Shown here: piece by piece, positions 50,483 to 59,122 of the stretch
How the letters are laid out: each line of letters starts with the position of its first letter
How positions within the stretch are numbered: the stretch's first letter is position 1
From: an uncultured Lachnospiraceae bacterium
GTDB lineage: Bacteria > Bacillota > Clostridia > Lachnospirales > Lachnospiraceae
Reading direction: 5' to 3'
Assembly: GCA_910577175.1 (NCBI GenBank)
Contig: CAJTLU010000005.1
Location: 124,001-188,000, forward strand
Length of the DNA: 64,000 nt
Notes under the pieces: generated by a model
Databases searched by the model: none
What the model saw: only the letters and a program-made list of their open reading frames with translations
Told to the model about the DNA's origin: nothing
Translations under genes and position numbers: made by a program

Positions 50483-51658
50483 CTATTCTTTCTCCGTTAA
50501 AAGCCGGTAAAGCGCCGGTTTTGTTCCACAATACTTAAGGATTCCTTCCGTCCCTTCTTTCACACGGGCAGGAAGCGCCGACTGCTCTATCGTCTCCTTT
50601 TTTACCGCGCGCAACAGAATGTTCTTCGGCGTATGTTCCATATCTACAAATTCTAACAGCTGCGTCTTATACCCGCAGGCTTCCATGACATTGGCGCGGA
50701 AGGCGTCTGTCATTAACGCCGACATCCGCTCCTTTATAATTCCATACTTTAGGAATGGCGCAAGCGCCTCACACTCCATCTGGCGGTTCCATTCATGCTG
50801 ACAGCATGGCACAGAAAGCACCACCGAAGCCCCCCAGCAGAGCGCCTTATACAAAGCATAATCCGTCGCCGTATCACAGGCATGCAGCGTTACTACCATA
50901 TCAACCGCCGTAGCCTTTGTATAGGCCGCAATATCCCCGCACAAAAACTCCAATTTATCATAGCCATAAGAAGCTGCCAGCCGACTGCAGTGCGCAATCA
51001 CGTCCTTTTTCAAATCAAGCCCGACAATTCTTATGGAATAGTTCTTTATTGTATGAAGGTAATGGTAAAGCGCAAAGGTCAGATAAGACTTTCCGCAGCC
51101 GAAATCCAGAATCTGAAGCTCCCTTTCCCTTGGCAGCGCCGGAAGAATATCCTCAACAAACTCCAGAAAACGGTTAATCTGACGAAACTTATCATACTTT
51201 GCCTTCAGCACCATACCTTCTTTTGTCATAACGCCAAGGTCGACAAGGAATGGAACCGGTATCCCTTCCTCCAGAAGATACTTCTTTTTCCGGTTATGTT
51301 CTCTCGGTATCACAATCGACGGGGAGTCCTGCCTCCTGCGGCACCGGACCGTCGCATTTCCCTTTTTACCGAACAGTATTGTCCTCTGATGAAATACCGA
51401 GGTCAGCTCCGCCTGCTTAAAGCAGCCGTCCTCCAGCCATTCTATTACCTTTTGTTCTACCTCTTCTTCCCCGCAGTTCCTGTGAAACACCTGGGTTCCA
51501 CGATATTCCTCTATCTGGTAACACTGTCGGCCGCCCGCCGTCACCGGATATATTTTTACTTTAGAAAGCTCTGACGCCTTCGGTGCGTTGCTCAGCACCA
51601 GACGCTGCAGCCCTTCTCCGACGGCATCCGCAACCGCCTCCCGTACTGTCTGTTCCAT
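50483..51658 (-). CDS. Class I SAM-dependent methyltransferase
   Basis: A 391-residue cytoplasmic enzyme. An N-terminal domain (about 1-120) precedes a Rossmann methyltransferase with LQILDFGCGKSYLTFALYHYL (motif I), GLDLKKDVIAHCSRLAASYG and LHACDTATDYALY. A further VVLSVPCCQHEWNRQ resembles the Cys-Cys-His motif of the METTL25/RRNAD1-like group. RNA is the likely substrate by family, but this is not certain. It is the first gene of the three-gene minus-strand operon ending with the glycosyltransferase. AAGGGAAAAG precedes the ATG. Confidence 0.85.
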   Translation of the reverse strand: MEQTVREAVADAVGEGLQRLVLSNAPKASELSKVKIYPVTAGGRQCYQIEEYRGTQVFHRNCGEEEVEQKVIEWLEDGCFKQAELTSVFHQRTILFGKKGNATVRCRRRQDSPSIVIPREHNRKKKYLLEEGIPVPFLVDLGVMTKEGMVLKAKYDKFRQINRFLEFVEDILPALPRERELQILDFGCGKSYLTFALYHYLHTIKNYSIRIVGLDLKKDVIAHCSRLAASYGYDKLEFLCGDIAAYTKATAVDMVVTLHACDTATDYALYKALCWGASVVLSVPCCQHEWNRQMECEALAPFLKYGIIKERMSALMTDAFRANVMEACGYKTQLLEFVDMEHTPKNILLRAVKKETIEQSALPARVKEGTEGILKYCGTKPALYRLLTEKE

Positions 51659-51890
51659 TCTTTTCCCTTTCCTGTCAGCCTATCCACTTTTCAGTATAGC
51701 ATACTTTGACTGAAATTCAAGAGCCAGCTTGTGCCTCCGCGTTTTTTTAAGAAGTCTTTCAGAAAGTCTTAAGACCGTTTTTTCCTTATTTTTCATTTCT
51801 CTGGAAAAACACATTTCCAGAGAGTTACAGGCACCTTTTTCCCCTTCTCCCATATACTACAACAACACCAATTATAAGGCAGGTCTTTCT

Positions 51891-52679
51891 ATGCCAGTTT
51901 TCTACTCTGCTCCCGGAAGGCACCAGGAACCGCAAAGCCGCTTTTATCCGCCCCAGGGTGCAAACAAACAAAATGAGCCGCCGATTCCGGGCGCACCTGC
52001 TCCGGGACAATCTTCCATGCAAAGACAGACAATCCCGCAAGCTCCGCTCCGGACTGCTCCAATGCCAAACCAAAATACCCAGACGCGGCAGGCTCCCGTC
52101 CAGATGCCAAGCCAACACGCACCGATGCAGCAGCCATCTTCCCGCAGACCGAACCAAACCATCCAGATGCAGCAGGCTCCGGCTCCAATGCCAAGCCAAA
52201 ATATCCAGATACGGCAGGCTCCCGTTCAGATGCCAAGCCAAAACACACCAACGCAGCAGCCATCTTTCCGCAGACCGAACCAAACCATCCAGATGCAGCA
52301 GGCTCCGGCTTCGGTGCCGGACCAAAACGTCCCTATACAGCAAAACTGGACACAGGTTATGCCGCAGGTACAGGAACATAATACCATGCCGCACAGAAAC
52401 TCGGGAAATGTAATGTACTTTGAACAGCGTCATCCGTTTATGCTGCAGCGTCTTTACGGCGCCGCCGATTCCTTTTTATCTTCCTATGGAAAAAAGGAAT
52501 TTATTTATGACACCTATCCTGACTACTTATCGCTGCGGCTTATGAGAGACCGGCTGCTGCGGGAAAATCAGCCCCTGACCGAAGAATTTTTGCAGGCCGG
52601 CTGCCCGATTGAATGGCTGGAGCTTCTTACCGATGCCATTACCTCAGAATTACTCTGCAGACGCCGCCAGCACCGGTAA
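51891..52679 (+). CDS. Pro/Gln/Met-rich tandem-repeat protein
   Basis: A 262-residue protein. Residues about 30-160 are low-complexity repeats built on Q-A-P-x-x-M-P-S-Q-N and R-R-P-N-Q-T-I-Q-M-Q; the DNA shows a 126-bp (42-codon) tandem duplication (second unit starts near 52208). The C-terminal 95 residues are globular and helical (YGAADSFLSSYGKKEFIYDTYPDYLSLRLMRDRLL, here split) and probably hold the conserved function, unknown to me. The start at 51891 is chosen because AAGGCAGGT lies 6 nt upstream and the earlier frame is not protein-like. There is no signal peptide. It resembles spore-coat or adhesive proteins only in composition. Confidence 0.65.
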   Translation: MPVFYSAPGRHQEPQSRFYPPQGANKQNEPPIPGAPAPGQSSMQRQTIPQAPLRTAPMPNQNTQTRQAPVQMPSQHAPMQQPSSRRPNQTIQMQQAPAPMPSQNIQIRQAPVQMPSQNTPTQQPSFRRPNQTIQMQQAPASVPDQNVPIQQNWTQVMPQVQEHNTMPHRNSGNVMYFEQRHPFMLQRLYGAADSFLSSYGKKEFIYDTYPDYLSLRLMRDRLLRENQPLTEEFLQAGCPIEWLELLTDAITSELLCRRRQHR

Positions 52680-52720
52680 CAGAACAAAGATGTCGCAAGT
52701 GCGCGTCCCGCGGAGCATTC

Positions 52721-52796
52721 CTTGTGTGACAGGAAGTTACGCAATTTCCTGTCACACAAGAAAGAACTACACCCGGAGCGTTACAACTCCGGGTGT
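52721..52796. terminator. Double hairpin between convergent genes
   Basis: The first stem is 15 bp perfect (CTTGTGTGACAGGAA / TTCCTGTCACACAAG, 52721-52760, 10-nt loop). The second is 10 bp perfect (ACACCCGGAG / CTCCGGGTGT, 52769-52796, 8-nt loop). They separate the repeat-protein gene from the YwmB-like gene. T-tracts are short on either side, so they may act together as a bidirectional terminator. Confidence 0.65.
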
Positions 52797-52812
52797 GGCG
52801 GATTCTTAATTC

Positions 52813-53571
52813 TTATCGCAGCCCGATTGGCGATGCCAGCACTACTTCCGTACGGTTAGCGGCGCGGTCATAATAAATGGCTACCTGCACATTAATTTTT
52901 TTCTGTTCTACCACAATATAATCCTTTACCGCACCAGTATAAGCATATATGGTATAGTTCTTATTTTCCCGGTTTTCATAGACCGGCTGCGCATAAAGCT
53001 CTTCTAAGAGCCGGTTCGCCAGCTCGTCCTTCTGAGAAAGCGGAATTTCTCCGGTATAGCTTCCGCTCAGCTCCAACGCTGTTGTAATCTCATCCATTTC
53101 CATCTCTTTTGCCACCTGCTCCAGCATGTCGCGGAAATAAGATGCGGTTGCGGCATTTTTTTCATACAGGGTAATCTCGGCGCAAAGATAATACTGCTTT
53201 GCTTCAGTCAGATACACCAGCTTTACAATCGAAAGCGCCTCTGCCGCCTGCTTTTCATAAACAAATTCCAGACGCCCCTCATACGTCACTTCCCTGATTT
53301 CTCCCTCTATCGTAAGACCGATTTCCTTCGAAAAATACGAAAGCAGTTTTTCCTCCGAAAACCCGTATGGCGGCGGAAGATACCGCGCAGTTAAGGTCAC
53401 CGTCCCTTTGCTCTGCTCCGGCGTCAATGTCAGAAATGCCCCCGCAATGCTTGCCTGTGCCAGAAATGCCCGCTCCGTCATAACGCGGAACGCCAGAGCC
53501 GTCAGAAGCACCGCCGCAAACACAATTGCCGCCTTTGTCCGTTTCCTGCTGTTTTTCCACAAAAGTCCCAT
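52813..53571 (-). CDS. YwmB-like exported protein
   Basis: A 252-residue protein with an N-terminal membrane anchor (AAIVFAAVLLTALAFRVM). The mature part has two related alpha/beta halves. The second carries ALELSGSYTGEIPLSQKDEL and YTIYAYTGAVKDYIVV, which resemble the YwmB/DUF1779 family of Bacillus and clostridia. The match is from memory and the family function is not established. The start at 53571 has GAGAGGAG 9 nt upstream. It follows the divergent clpX by 84 nt on the same strand and may share its transcript. Confidence 0.6.
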   Translation of the reverse strand: MGLLWKNSRKRTKAAIVFAAVLLTALAFRVMTERAFLAQASIAGAFLTLTPEQSKGTVTLTARYLPPPYGFSEEKLLSYFSKEIGLTIEGEIREVTYEGRLEFVYEKQAAEALSIVKLVYLTEAKQYYLCAEITLYEKNAATASYFRDMLEQVAKEMEMDEITTALELSGSYTGEIPLSQKDELANRLLEELYAQPVYENRENKNYTIYAYTGAVKDYIVVEQKKINVQVAIYYDRAANRTEVVLASPIGLR

Positions 53572-53655
53572 AAAAAATACTCCTCTCCGCTTTGTACATA
53601 AAAGCTTCTTTGTGAGGAGTATTTCCACTTTTTTACGACTCATTCAGCCATTTCT

Positions 53656-55074
53656 TTATTTCAGAGAACCACGCATCTCTATGACCGGCCCGCCACAGCC
53701 CCTGACATAGTCCCCGGTAATGGTAACTCTTCCGATATTTTCGTCCTTTGGTATCTCATACATAATATCTAACATGATTTCCTCTAAAATCGCACGCAGG
53801 GCACGTGCTCCTGTATCTTTCTCCATAGCGCGCTCCGCGATTGCTTCCAGCGCATCATCGTCAAAAATAAGCTTCACCTCATCTAAGGCAAGCAGATGCT
53901 CATACTGCTTTAAAATGGCATTCTTTGGCTCCTGCAGTACCTGGATGAGCTGCTCCTTATCCAATCCCTGGAGGGCAAACACAACCGGAAGACGGCCAAG
54001 AAACTCGGGAATCATCCCGTATTCCCGCAAATCCTCCACCGTCACCTTTTCCAACAGCTTTTTATCCTCATCATATTTGTCCCGCAGCTCGGAACCAAAA
54101 CCAATGGTGGCAGTCTTGTTTAAACGCTTTTTGATAATCTTATCCAAATCCGGAAACGCTCCGCCGCAGATAAACAAAATATCCTTTGTGTTAATGGCGG
54201 TCATCGGCACCATGGCATTTTTATTGGTCGCTCCTACCGGCACCTCTACCTCGCTGCCTTCTAAGAGCTTTAACAGCCCCTGCTGCACCGACTCACCGCT
54301 CACATCGCGGCTGTTTGTGTTCCGCTTCTTTGCAATCTTATCGATTTCATCAATAAAAATAATTCCGTGCTCCGCACGCTCCACATCATTGTCCGCCGCC
54401 GCAAGAAGCTTTGACAGTACGCTTTCCACATCATCGCCGATATAGCCTGCCTCTGTCAGGGACGTTGCATCCGTAATTGCAAGCGGCACATTTAAAAGCC
54501 TTGCCAGCGTTTTGACAAGATAGGTCTTTCCGCTGCCGGTAGGCCCGAGCATCAGCATATTGGACTTTTCAAGCTCTATCGTTGCATCCTTGTCAGCGAC
54601 GCGCTTATAATGGTTATATACCGCGACAGAAACCACCTTTTTGGCATGCTCCTGCCCGATAACGTACTCGTCCAGCTCTGCCTTGATTTTATGCGGCGCC
54701 TTCAGATTCTTTAAATCCAAAGCAGGCTTCTCTTCCTTTTCCTGTGTTTTCTCCGCCTCCTTTGCCTTTTTCTTTACTTTCGGCATCTTGGGAAGCTCTC
54801 CGCCGAACCGGAGCATTGCCGGGTCCAGCGTAAACATTTCCATATAAGGCACATTGCCGCTGTTAATCGAATCAAATGTTTTTTGCAGGCAGTCGTTACA
54901 GATGCACAGGTTATTCGGCATATGCATCATTTTCCCTGCAATGCTTGCAGGTCTGCGGCACAGCTGACAATACTCCTCATAAGCGGAGTCTTTTTTTTCC
55001 TGCTTTTCCTCCGCTGTCTGTCCCGTTGTCTTCTCCGCCGTATTTTCTTCCGGCAGCTTCTTTTCCTCGTCCAT
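53656..55074 (-). CDS. Divergent ClpX-like AAA+ unfoldase
   Basis: A 472-residue AAA+ protein, longer than canonical ClpX (about 410-430). An acidic, Lys/Glu-rich N-terminal tail of about 30 residues precedes the zinc domain (YCQLC ... CICNDC), then a charged linker and the AAA+ module: Walker A GPTGSGKT, pore-1 loop GYIG (usually GYVG), Walker B IIFIDEID, SRDVSGESVQQGLLKLLEGS, sensor/IGF loop TATIGFG. The ClpP-docking IGF is kept. The pore-entrance RKH motif (normally GGRKHP before ILFICGGAF) is replaced by GATNKNAMVP, so substrate choice probably differs. No clpP or tig gene is adjacent; the upstream neighbour is a glycosylphosphotransferase. Confidence 0.88.
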   Translation of the reverse strand: MDEEKKLPEENTAEKTTGQTAEEKQEKKDSAYEEYCQLCRRPASIAGKMMHMPNNLCICNDCLQKTFDSINSGNVPYMEMFTLDPAMLRFGGELPKMPKVKKKAKEAEKTQEKEEKPALDLKNLKAPHKIKAELDEYVIGQEHAKKVVSVAVYNHYKRVADKDATIELEKSNMLMLGPTGSGKTYLVKTLARLLNVPLAITDATSLTEAGYIGDDVESVLSKLLAAADNDVERAEHGIIFIDEIDKIAKKRNTNSRDVSGESVQQGLLKLLEGSEVEVPVGATNKNAMVPMTAINTKDILFICGGAFPDLDKIIKKRLNKTATIGFGSELRDKYDEDKKLLEKVTVEDLREYGMIPEFLGRLPVVFALQGLDKEQLIQVLQEPKNAILKQYEHLLALDEVKLIFDDDALEAIAERAMEKDTGARALRAILEEIMLDIMYEIPKDENIGRVTITGDYVRGCGGPVIEMRGSLK

Positions 55075-55087
55075 CTTTTTCGCCTTT

Positions 55088-56485
55088 CTAATACGCATTT
55101 TTATTGATAAAGCCCTTAAATACCGTTAAAAATAATATTTTAATATCCAGACCAATGCTCCAGTTTTCAATATAATGTACGTCGTACTCAATCCTCTTAC
55201 GGATGGAGGTGTCTCCGCGGTATCCGTTTACCTGTGCCCAGCCCGTGATTCCAGGCCGTACCTGATGCTTAATCATATAGCGCGGAATCTCCTCCTTAAA
55301 CTTTTCCACAAACTTCGGGCGCTCCGGACGCGGCCCGACAAGGCTCATGTCTCCCCGCAGCACATTAAAGAGCTGCGGCAGCTCGTCGATACTTGTTTTC
55401 CGGATAATCCGCCCGATGCCGGTCACACGGGAATCATTCTTTGTTGTCCATTCCCCTGCCTCTTTTGCCGTTTCCTGCACTATCATCGAACGGAACTTAT
55501 ACATTTTGAACTCACGGTTATGAAGCCCTACCCGCACCTGGGAAAAAATCACCGGTCCCTTAGACGTCAGGCGGATGGCAAGCGCTACCAGCAGCATCGG
55601 TATGGAAAACAAAAGCAGGCATATGAGCGCCCCGACAAAATCGATGATACGCTTTATCACCCGGTTTACCATGTTACTTAGTGGAACCTTTCGTATATTA
55701 ATGACCGGAAGCCCTTCCAGGTCCTCAATATACGGCACGGTCGGTATAATATGATTATAATCCGGAATAAACTTTGTGTGTACTCCCGAATACTCACATT
55801 TTTTCACAAGATCTTCCAGCTTCCCGTACTCGTGAATAGCAAGCGTGATAGCAATCTCATCATACTCATATTGCTTTAAATAATCGGAAAGCTCCTCCAT
55901 CGTCCCAAGCACCATTATCTTCTTATAACGTGTTCCCACTGCCATTTTATCGTCGAGAATACCATGGATATAGTAACCCCACTGCGGATTGGCAAGAATA
56001 CGGTCCACATATTCCTCTGCCGCCCGGCTATAACCGACAATTAAAACATGCTTTAAGTTCTTTCCCCTTTTACGGATCCGTGCCAAAATCCAGTGCATCA
56101 GAAAACGGAACGTACCCTCAAATGCGACGCTGCAACCAAAGAAAAATGCCAGAAAGCCACGTGAAATATCAAACTTAAGCAGGAACAACAGCGCCACAAA
56201 TCCAACGCCGCTAATGATGTTTACCTTCAATAAAACCCAAAGCTCCCACTGCAGTTCCCTGCTGCGCTTTGACGCGTACAGACCGCCCAGCCAGTAAATC
56301 AGAAGACACATAGGCAGCAGAAAAGCAAGAAACTTCAAATACCGTTCAATCGTATAGTTTCCCGCCTTCTCAAGCCCGAGCCAGTGAAACCGCAGCACAT
56401 ATGCCAGCAGATACGCCAGAAGGATAAAAAAACCATCTGCCAGGATGTGCAATCTATTAAATGCTTTTTGATTATCTTTAATCAT
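55088..56485 (-). CDS. Polyprenyl-phosphate glycosylphosphotransferase (WbaP/WcaJ type)
   Basis: A 465-residue membrane enzyme starting exopolysaccharide or wall-glycan synthesis by loading the first sugar phosphate on undecaprenyl phosphate. Four to five helices (about 10-130) precede a Rossmann-like CoA-binding-3 domain (HVLIVGYSRAAEEYVDRIL) and a C-terminal catalytic domain: FSQVRVGLHNREFKMYKFRSM, KTSIDELPQLFNVLRGDMSLVGPRPE (both given in part) and GITGWAQVNGYRG. All signatures are intact. The start at 56485 has AGGAG 7 nt upstream; the longer frame starts with a GTG lacking a site. It is 13 nt upstream of the clpX-like gene. Confidence 0.92.
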   Translation of the reverse strand: MIKDNQKAFNRLHILADGFFILLAYLLAYVLRFHWLGLEKAGNYTIERYLKFLAFLLPMCLLIYWLGGLYASKRSRELQWELWVLLKVNIISGVGFVALLFLLKFDISRGFLAFFFGCSVAFEGTFRFLMHWILARIRKRGKNLKHVLIVGYSRAAEEYVDRILANPQWGYYIHGILDDKMAVGTRYKKIMVLGTMEELSDYLKQYEYDEIAITLAIHEYGKLEDLVKKCEYSGVHTKFIPDYNHIIPTVPYIEDLEGLPVINIRKVPLSNMVNRVIKRIIDFVGALICLLLFSIPMLLVALAIRLTSKGPVIFSQVRVGLHNREFKMYKFRSMIVQETAKEAGEWTTKNDSRVTGIGRIIRKTSIDELPQLFNVLRGDMSLVGPRPERPKFVEKFKEEIPRYMIKHQVRPGITGWAQVNGYRGDTSIRKRIEYDVHYIENWSIGLDIKILFLTVFKGFINKNAY

Positions 56486-56597
56486 TTCTTTGCTCCTAAT
56501 TCCTTGAGTTTCCACATTTTATATACAAGTTTATGTCCCAGCGGCTATGCAGCAGTTTCATTTTTCAAGCGCTTAGCTCCGCCGGACTTCCTCTAAA

Positions 56598-56673
56598 AGC
56601 TGGTAAGCCGCTCGGTGTCGTCCTCGCGCCTAACCAGCCCTAAGAGGCGATTCCGGCTGCGCTAAAAACGCGG
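56598..56673 (+). repeat. Dispersed structured repeat, copy B
   Basis: About 76 bp matching copy A (19629-19708) in inverse orientation; see that entry for shared blocks. The fold is AGCCG/CGGCT outside and CGCCT/AGGCG inside. It lies in the 56486-56849 gene-free stretch between divergent transcripts. Just upstream (56548-56584) is CAGCGGCTATGCAGCAGTTT, similar to TGGCTGTGCAGCAGTTT near 35930. The rest of the stretch holds the htrA upstream region and no other gene. Confidence 0.7.
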
Positions 56674-56849
56674 AACCCCAAGTCTATTTCATCTTCCATA
56701 TATGCTATCTTACATGATTCCCGGAAAAACCTCAACAAAAAAATTTATTAAGTCAACATTTCTTAACTGATTCGTCACAAAGCCTACACAAACCCGTGCT
56801 AAACTAAGGACAGTAAAACGAACAGAACAACACGCAAGGAGGTTTTTTT

Positions 56850-58313
56850 ATGGAAGCAAATCAAAACGACAACAACCTGAATCCCATCACCCCTTCCTCC
56901 GCAGACCTGCCGGAAACTCCGGCTGAACATAATGCTTCTGAAACCGAAAATTATCATTTCTGGGCAGAAGAGCCTGTTTCGGAGCAACCGTCTGCGGACA
57001 CAGTAACGCCGGTCACTTCCGATGTACAGATTGTAGACGCTGCGCCGGATAGTATAGTTTTGGAAGAAGTCCCGAAGAAACGAAAAAAGCGGGAGCATCG
57101 TTTCCTCAAAAGGTTTTTCAGCTGCGCAGCTGCCGCCGTGTGCTTCGGCGTTTTTGCAGGAGCCTCTTTTTTCGGCATCCGTCACGCCTATTCGCATTTC
57201 TTCCCACAGGAAGCAAATGCCTCCGGTGATGTACTGCCGGGAAATCCCTCCGGCTCCAGGAAGCCTGATATTACAATCGCGCCTGTCGTTCTCAGCCAGA
57301 CCGGCGTCATGGATGCCTCTGAGACGGTTTCTGCCGTAGTGAAACAAACCATGCCTGCCATGGTTTCTATCCGTTCCCATTATGCACTTACCTCCTATTT
57401 CTTCGGACGACCTTATGTTGAAGAAAAAGAGGGCGGCGGCTCCGGCATCATTATAGGCTCCAATGAAAATGACCTGCTGATTGCCACAAACTACCATGTA
57501 ATTGAAGACACCTCATCCCTTGAGGTCATTCTTGCAGACAACACCTCCCATACCGTCACCGTAAAGGGAAGCGACCCTGCAGCTGACCTCGCTATTTTAG
57601 CCCTGCCGCTTTCCGGCCTGTCGGCGGATACCTTATCCAAAATCGACATTGCCGTTCTGGGCGACTCTGACAGCGCTAAAATCGGCCAGATGGTTATTGC
57701 CATCGGAAACGCGCTCGGTTACGGACCTACCGTGACGGTCGGCTATCTGGGCGCAAAGGACCGCGAGGTCACGGTAGAAGGAAATGATATGGTGCTTTTA
57801 CAGACCAATGCTGCCATCAACTCCGGCAACAGCGGCGGTGCCCTCTTAAATACCAAGGGCGAGGTCATCGGAATTAATAACGCCAAGCTTTCCAGTACGG
57901 ACATCGAGGGCATCTGCTTCGCCATCCCGATTTCCATGGCAACGCCGATTCTGGACGACCTGATGACACGTGAAATCCTCTCCGATGAGGAAAAAGGATA
58001 TCTCGGCGTTTCCGTCAAGGAACTGGATCCCTCCATTTTCGAGCTGTATAACTGGCCGGAGGGCGTTTATGTCCACTCGGTTGTCAAAAACGGCGCTGCT
58101 GAAAAGGCAGGCATTTACCAGGGAGATATTATCACCCATGTAAACAACACTAAGGTAACCACGCCAAACCAGCTGATTAACGCCGTTACCTCCCACCGCT
58201 ATGGCAGCGTAGTCGAAATCACGCTCCAGAGAATCAGCGAAGGGCAGTTTGTAGAGCATACCATCTCCGTCACCCTGCAGCAGAACCCGGAGCTAACATC
58301 CCAATCCCAATAG
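56850..58313 (+). CDS. htrA: HtrA/DegP-type serine protease
   Basis: A 487-residue membrane-anchored quality-control protease. A cytoplasmic acidic N-terminus (about 85 residues) and one helix (AAAVCFGVFAGASFFGI) precede the trypsin-like domain with catalytic His in ATNYHVIED, Asp in DPAADLAIL and Ser in NSGNSGGALL. One PDZ domain (about 385-475, GYLGVSVKEL ... GAAEKAGIYQGDIITHVNNTKV) is C-terminal. It degrades or refolds misfolded proteins outside the membrane. AAGGAGG precedes the ATG. It is monocistronic, ending in a strong hairpin. Confidence 0.95.
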   Translation: MEANQNDNNLNPITPSSADLPETPAEHNASETENYHFWAEEPVSEQPSADTVTPVTSDVQIVDAAPDSIVLEEVPKKRKKREHRFLKRFFSCAAAAVCFGVFAGASFFGIRHAYSHFFPQEANASGDVLPGNPSGSRKPDITIAPVVLSQTGVMDASETVSAVVKQTMPAMVSIRSHYALTSYFFGRPYVEEKEGGGSGIIIGSNENDLLIATNYHVIEDTSSLEVILADNTSHTVTVKGSDPAADLAILALPLSGLSADTLSKIDIAVLGDSDSAKIGQMVIAIGNALGYGPTVTVGYLGAKDREVTVEGNDMVLLQTNAAINSGNSGGALLNTKGEVIGINNAKLSSTDIEGICFAIPISMATPILDDLMTREILSDEEKGYLGVSVKELDPSIFELYNWPEGVYVHSVVKNGAAEKAGIYQGDIITHVNNTKVTTPNQLINAVTSHRYGSVVEITLQRISEGQFVEHTISVTLQQNPELTSQSQ

Positions 58314-58328
58314 CTTTTACCGCCTGAG

Positions 58329-58367
58329 AAAGGGGGCTGTGCTTTCTATCTGCAACAGCCCCCTTTT
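58329..58367. terminator. Bidirectional terminator between htrA and the export ATPase
   Basis: A 12-bp perfect stem AAAGGGGGCTGT / ACAGCCCCCTTT with a 14-nt loop, flanked by A and T tracts on both sides, so it can end transcription from either strand. Confidence 0.85.
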
Positions 58368-59105
58368 CTATTGATTCTTTTCAAAATGCTCTGTTACCTC
58401 ATCAACCGGACCGTCCTCTGTCAGATGCCCGTTTTCCAGCCAAATTGCCCGCGTGCACAGGGAACGCACCTGCGCCAGATTATGCGACACAAACAGGACG
58501 GTTGTTCCTTTATCAAACATCTGCTTAATGCGGTTCTCGCTCTTCTTGCGGAACTTGACGTCCCCGACCGAAAGCACCTCATCCAGAATCAGAATGTCCG
58601 GCTCTACTAACGTCGCAATAGAAAACCCAAGCCTTGCCCGCATCCCAGAGGAATAGTTTTTCAACGGAACATGGATAAAATCCCCCAACTCCGAAAAGCG
58701 GACAATTTCCTCGTATCTTTCCTTCAAAAACGACTTCTGATAGCCGAGCATCGCCCCGTACAGATAAATATTTTCGGCGCCCGTATACTGCGGGTCAAAC
58801 CCTGCGCCAAGCTCCAACAGCGGCACCAGCACACCCGAACGCTCTACCTTCCCTTCGGTTGCCTTCAGAACGCCTGCAATCACCTTTAACAGCGTACTCT
58901 TTCCGGCGCCGTTCAGACCGAGGATTGCCACACGCTCTCCCCGTTTCACTTCAAAGGAAACCTCCTTTAGCGCCCAGAACTCCTTATAGCGCATCTGGCG
59001 CTTCAGGATACGTATCATGTATTCTTTCAGATTATCGACCTTCTGCTCACTTAAATGGAACTTCACGCCCAGATTCTGTACCGAAACTGCTTTTCTTTCT
59101 TCCAT
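58368..59105 (-). CDS. Polysaccharide/teichoic acid export ATPase (TagH-like)
   Basis: A 245-residue ABC-2 ATPase. Walker A GLNGAGKST, signature SSGMRARLGFSIAT (the degenerate form typical of TagH/Wzt/RfbE), Walker B DILILDEVLSVGD and switch SHN. The short length lacks a C-terminal carbohydrate-binding domain. It pairs with the permease directly upstream to export an undecaprenyl-linked glycan. It is the last gene of the operon starting at cdaA or further upstream. Confidence 0.92.
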   Translation of the reverse strand: MEERKAVSVQNLGVKFHLSEQKVDNLKEYMIRILKRQMRYKEFWALKEVSFEVKRGERVAILGLNGAGKSTLLKVIAGVLKATEGKVERSGVLVPLLELGAGFDPQYTGAENIYLYGAMLGYQKSFLKERYEEIVRFSELGDFIHVPLKNYSSGMRARLGFSIATLVEPDILILDEVLSVGDVKFRKKSENRIKQMFDKGTTVLFVSHNLAQVRSLCTRAIWLENGHLTEDGPVDEVTEHFEKNQ

Positions 59106-59122
59106 GCCTTATCACTCCGAAC

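Noticed and set aside
52082..52333. Possible CRISPR-like direct repeats
   Set aside because: The repeats are two 126-bp in-frame coding units with no spacer structure and no cas genes.
51825..52433. Minus-strand ORFs opposite the Pro/Gln-rich repeat protein
   Set aside because: They mirror the low-complexity repeats; neither has a ribosome binding site, and the plus-strand frame has a sensible start and a globular C-terminal domain.
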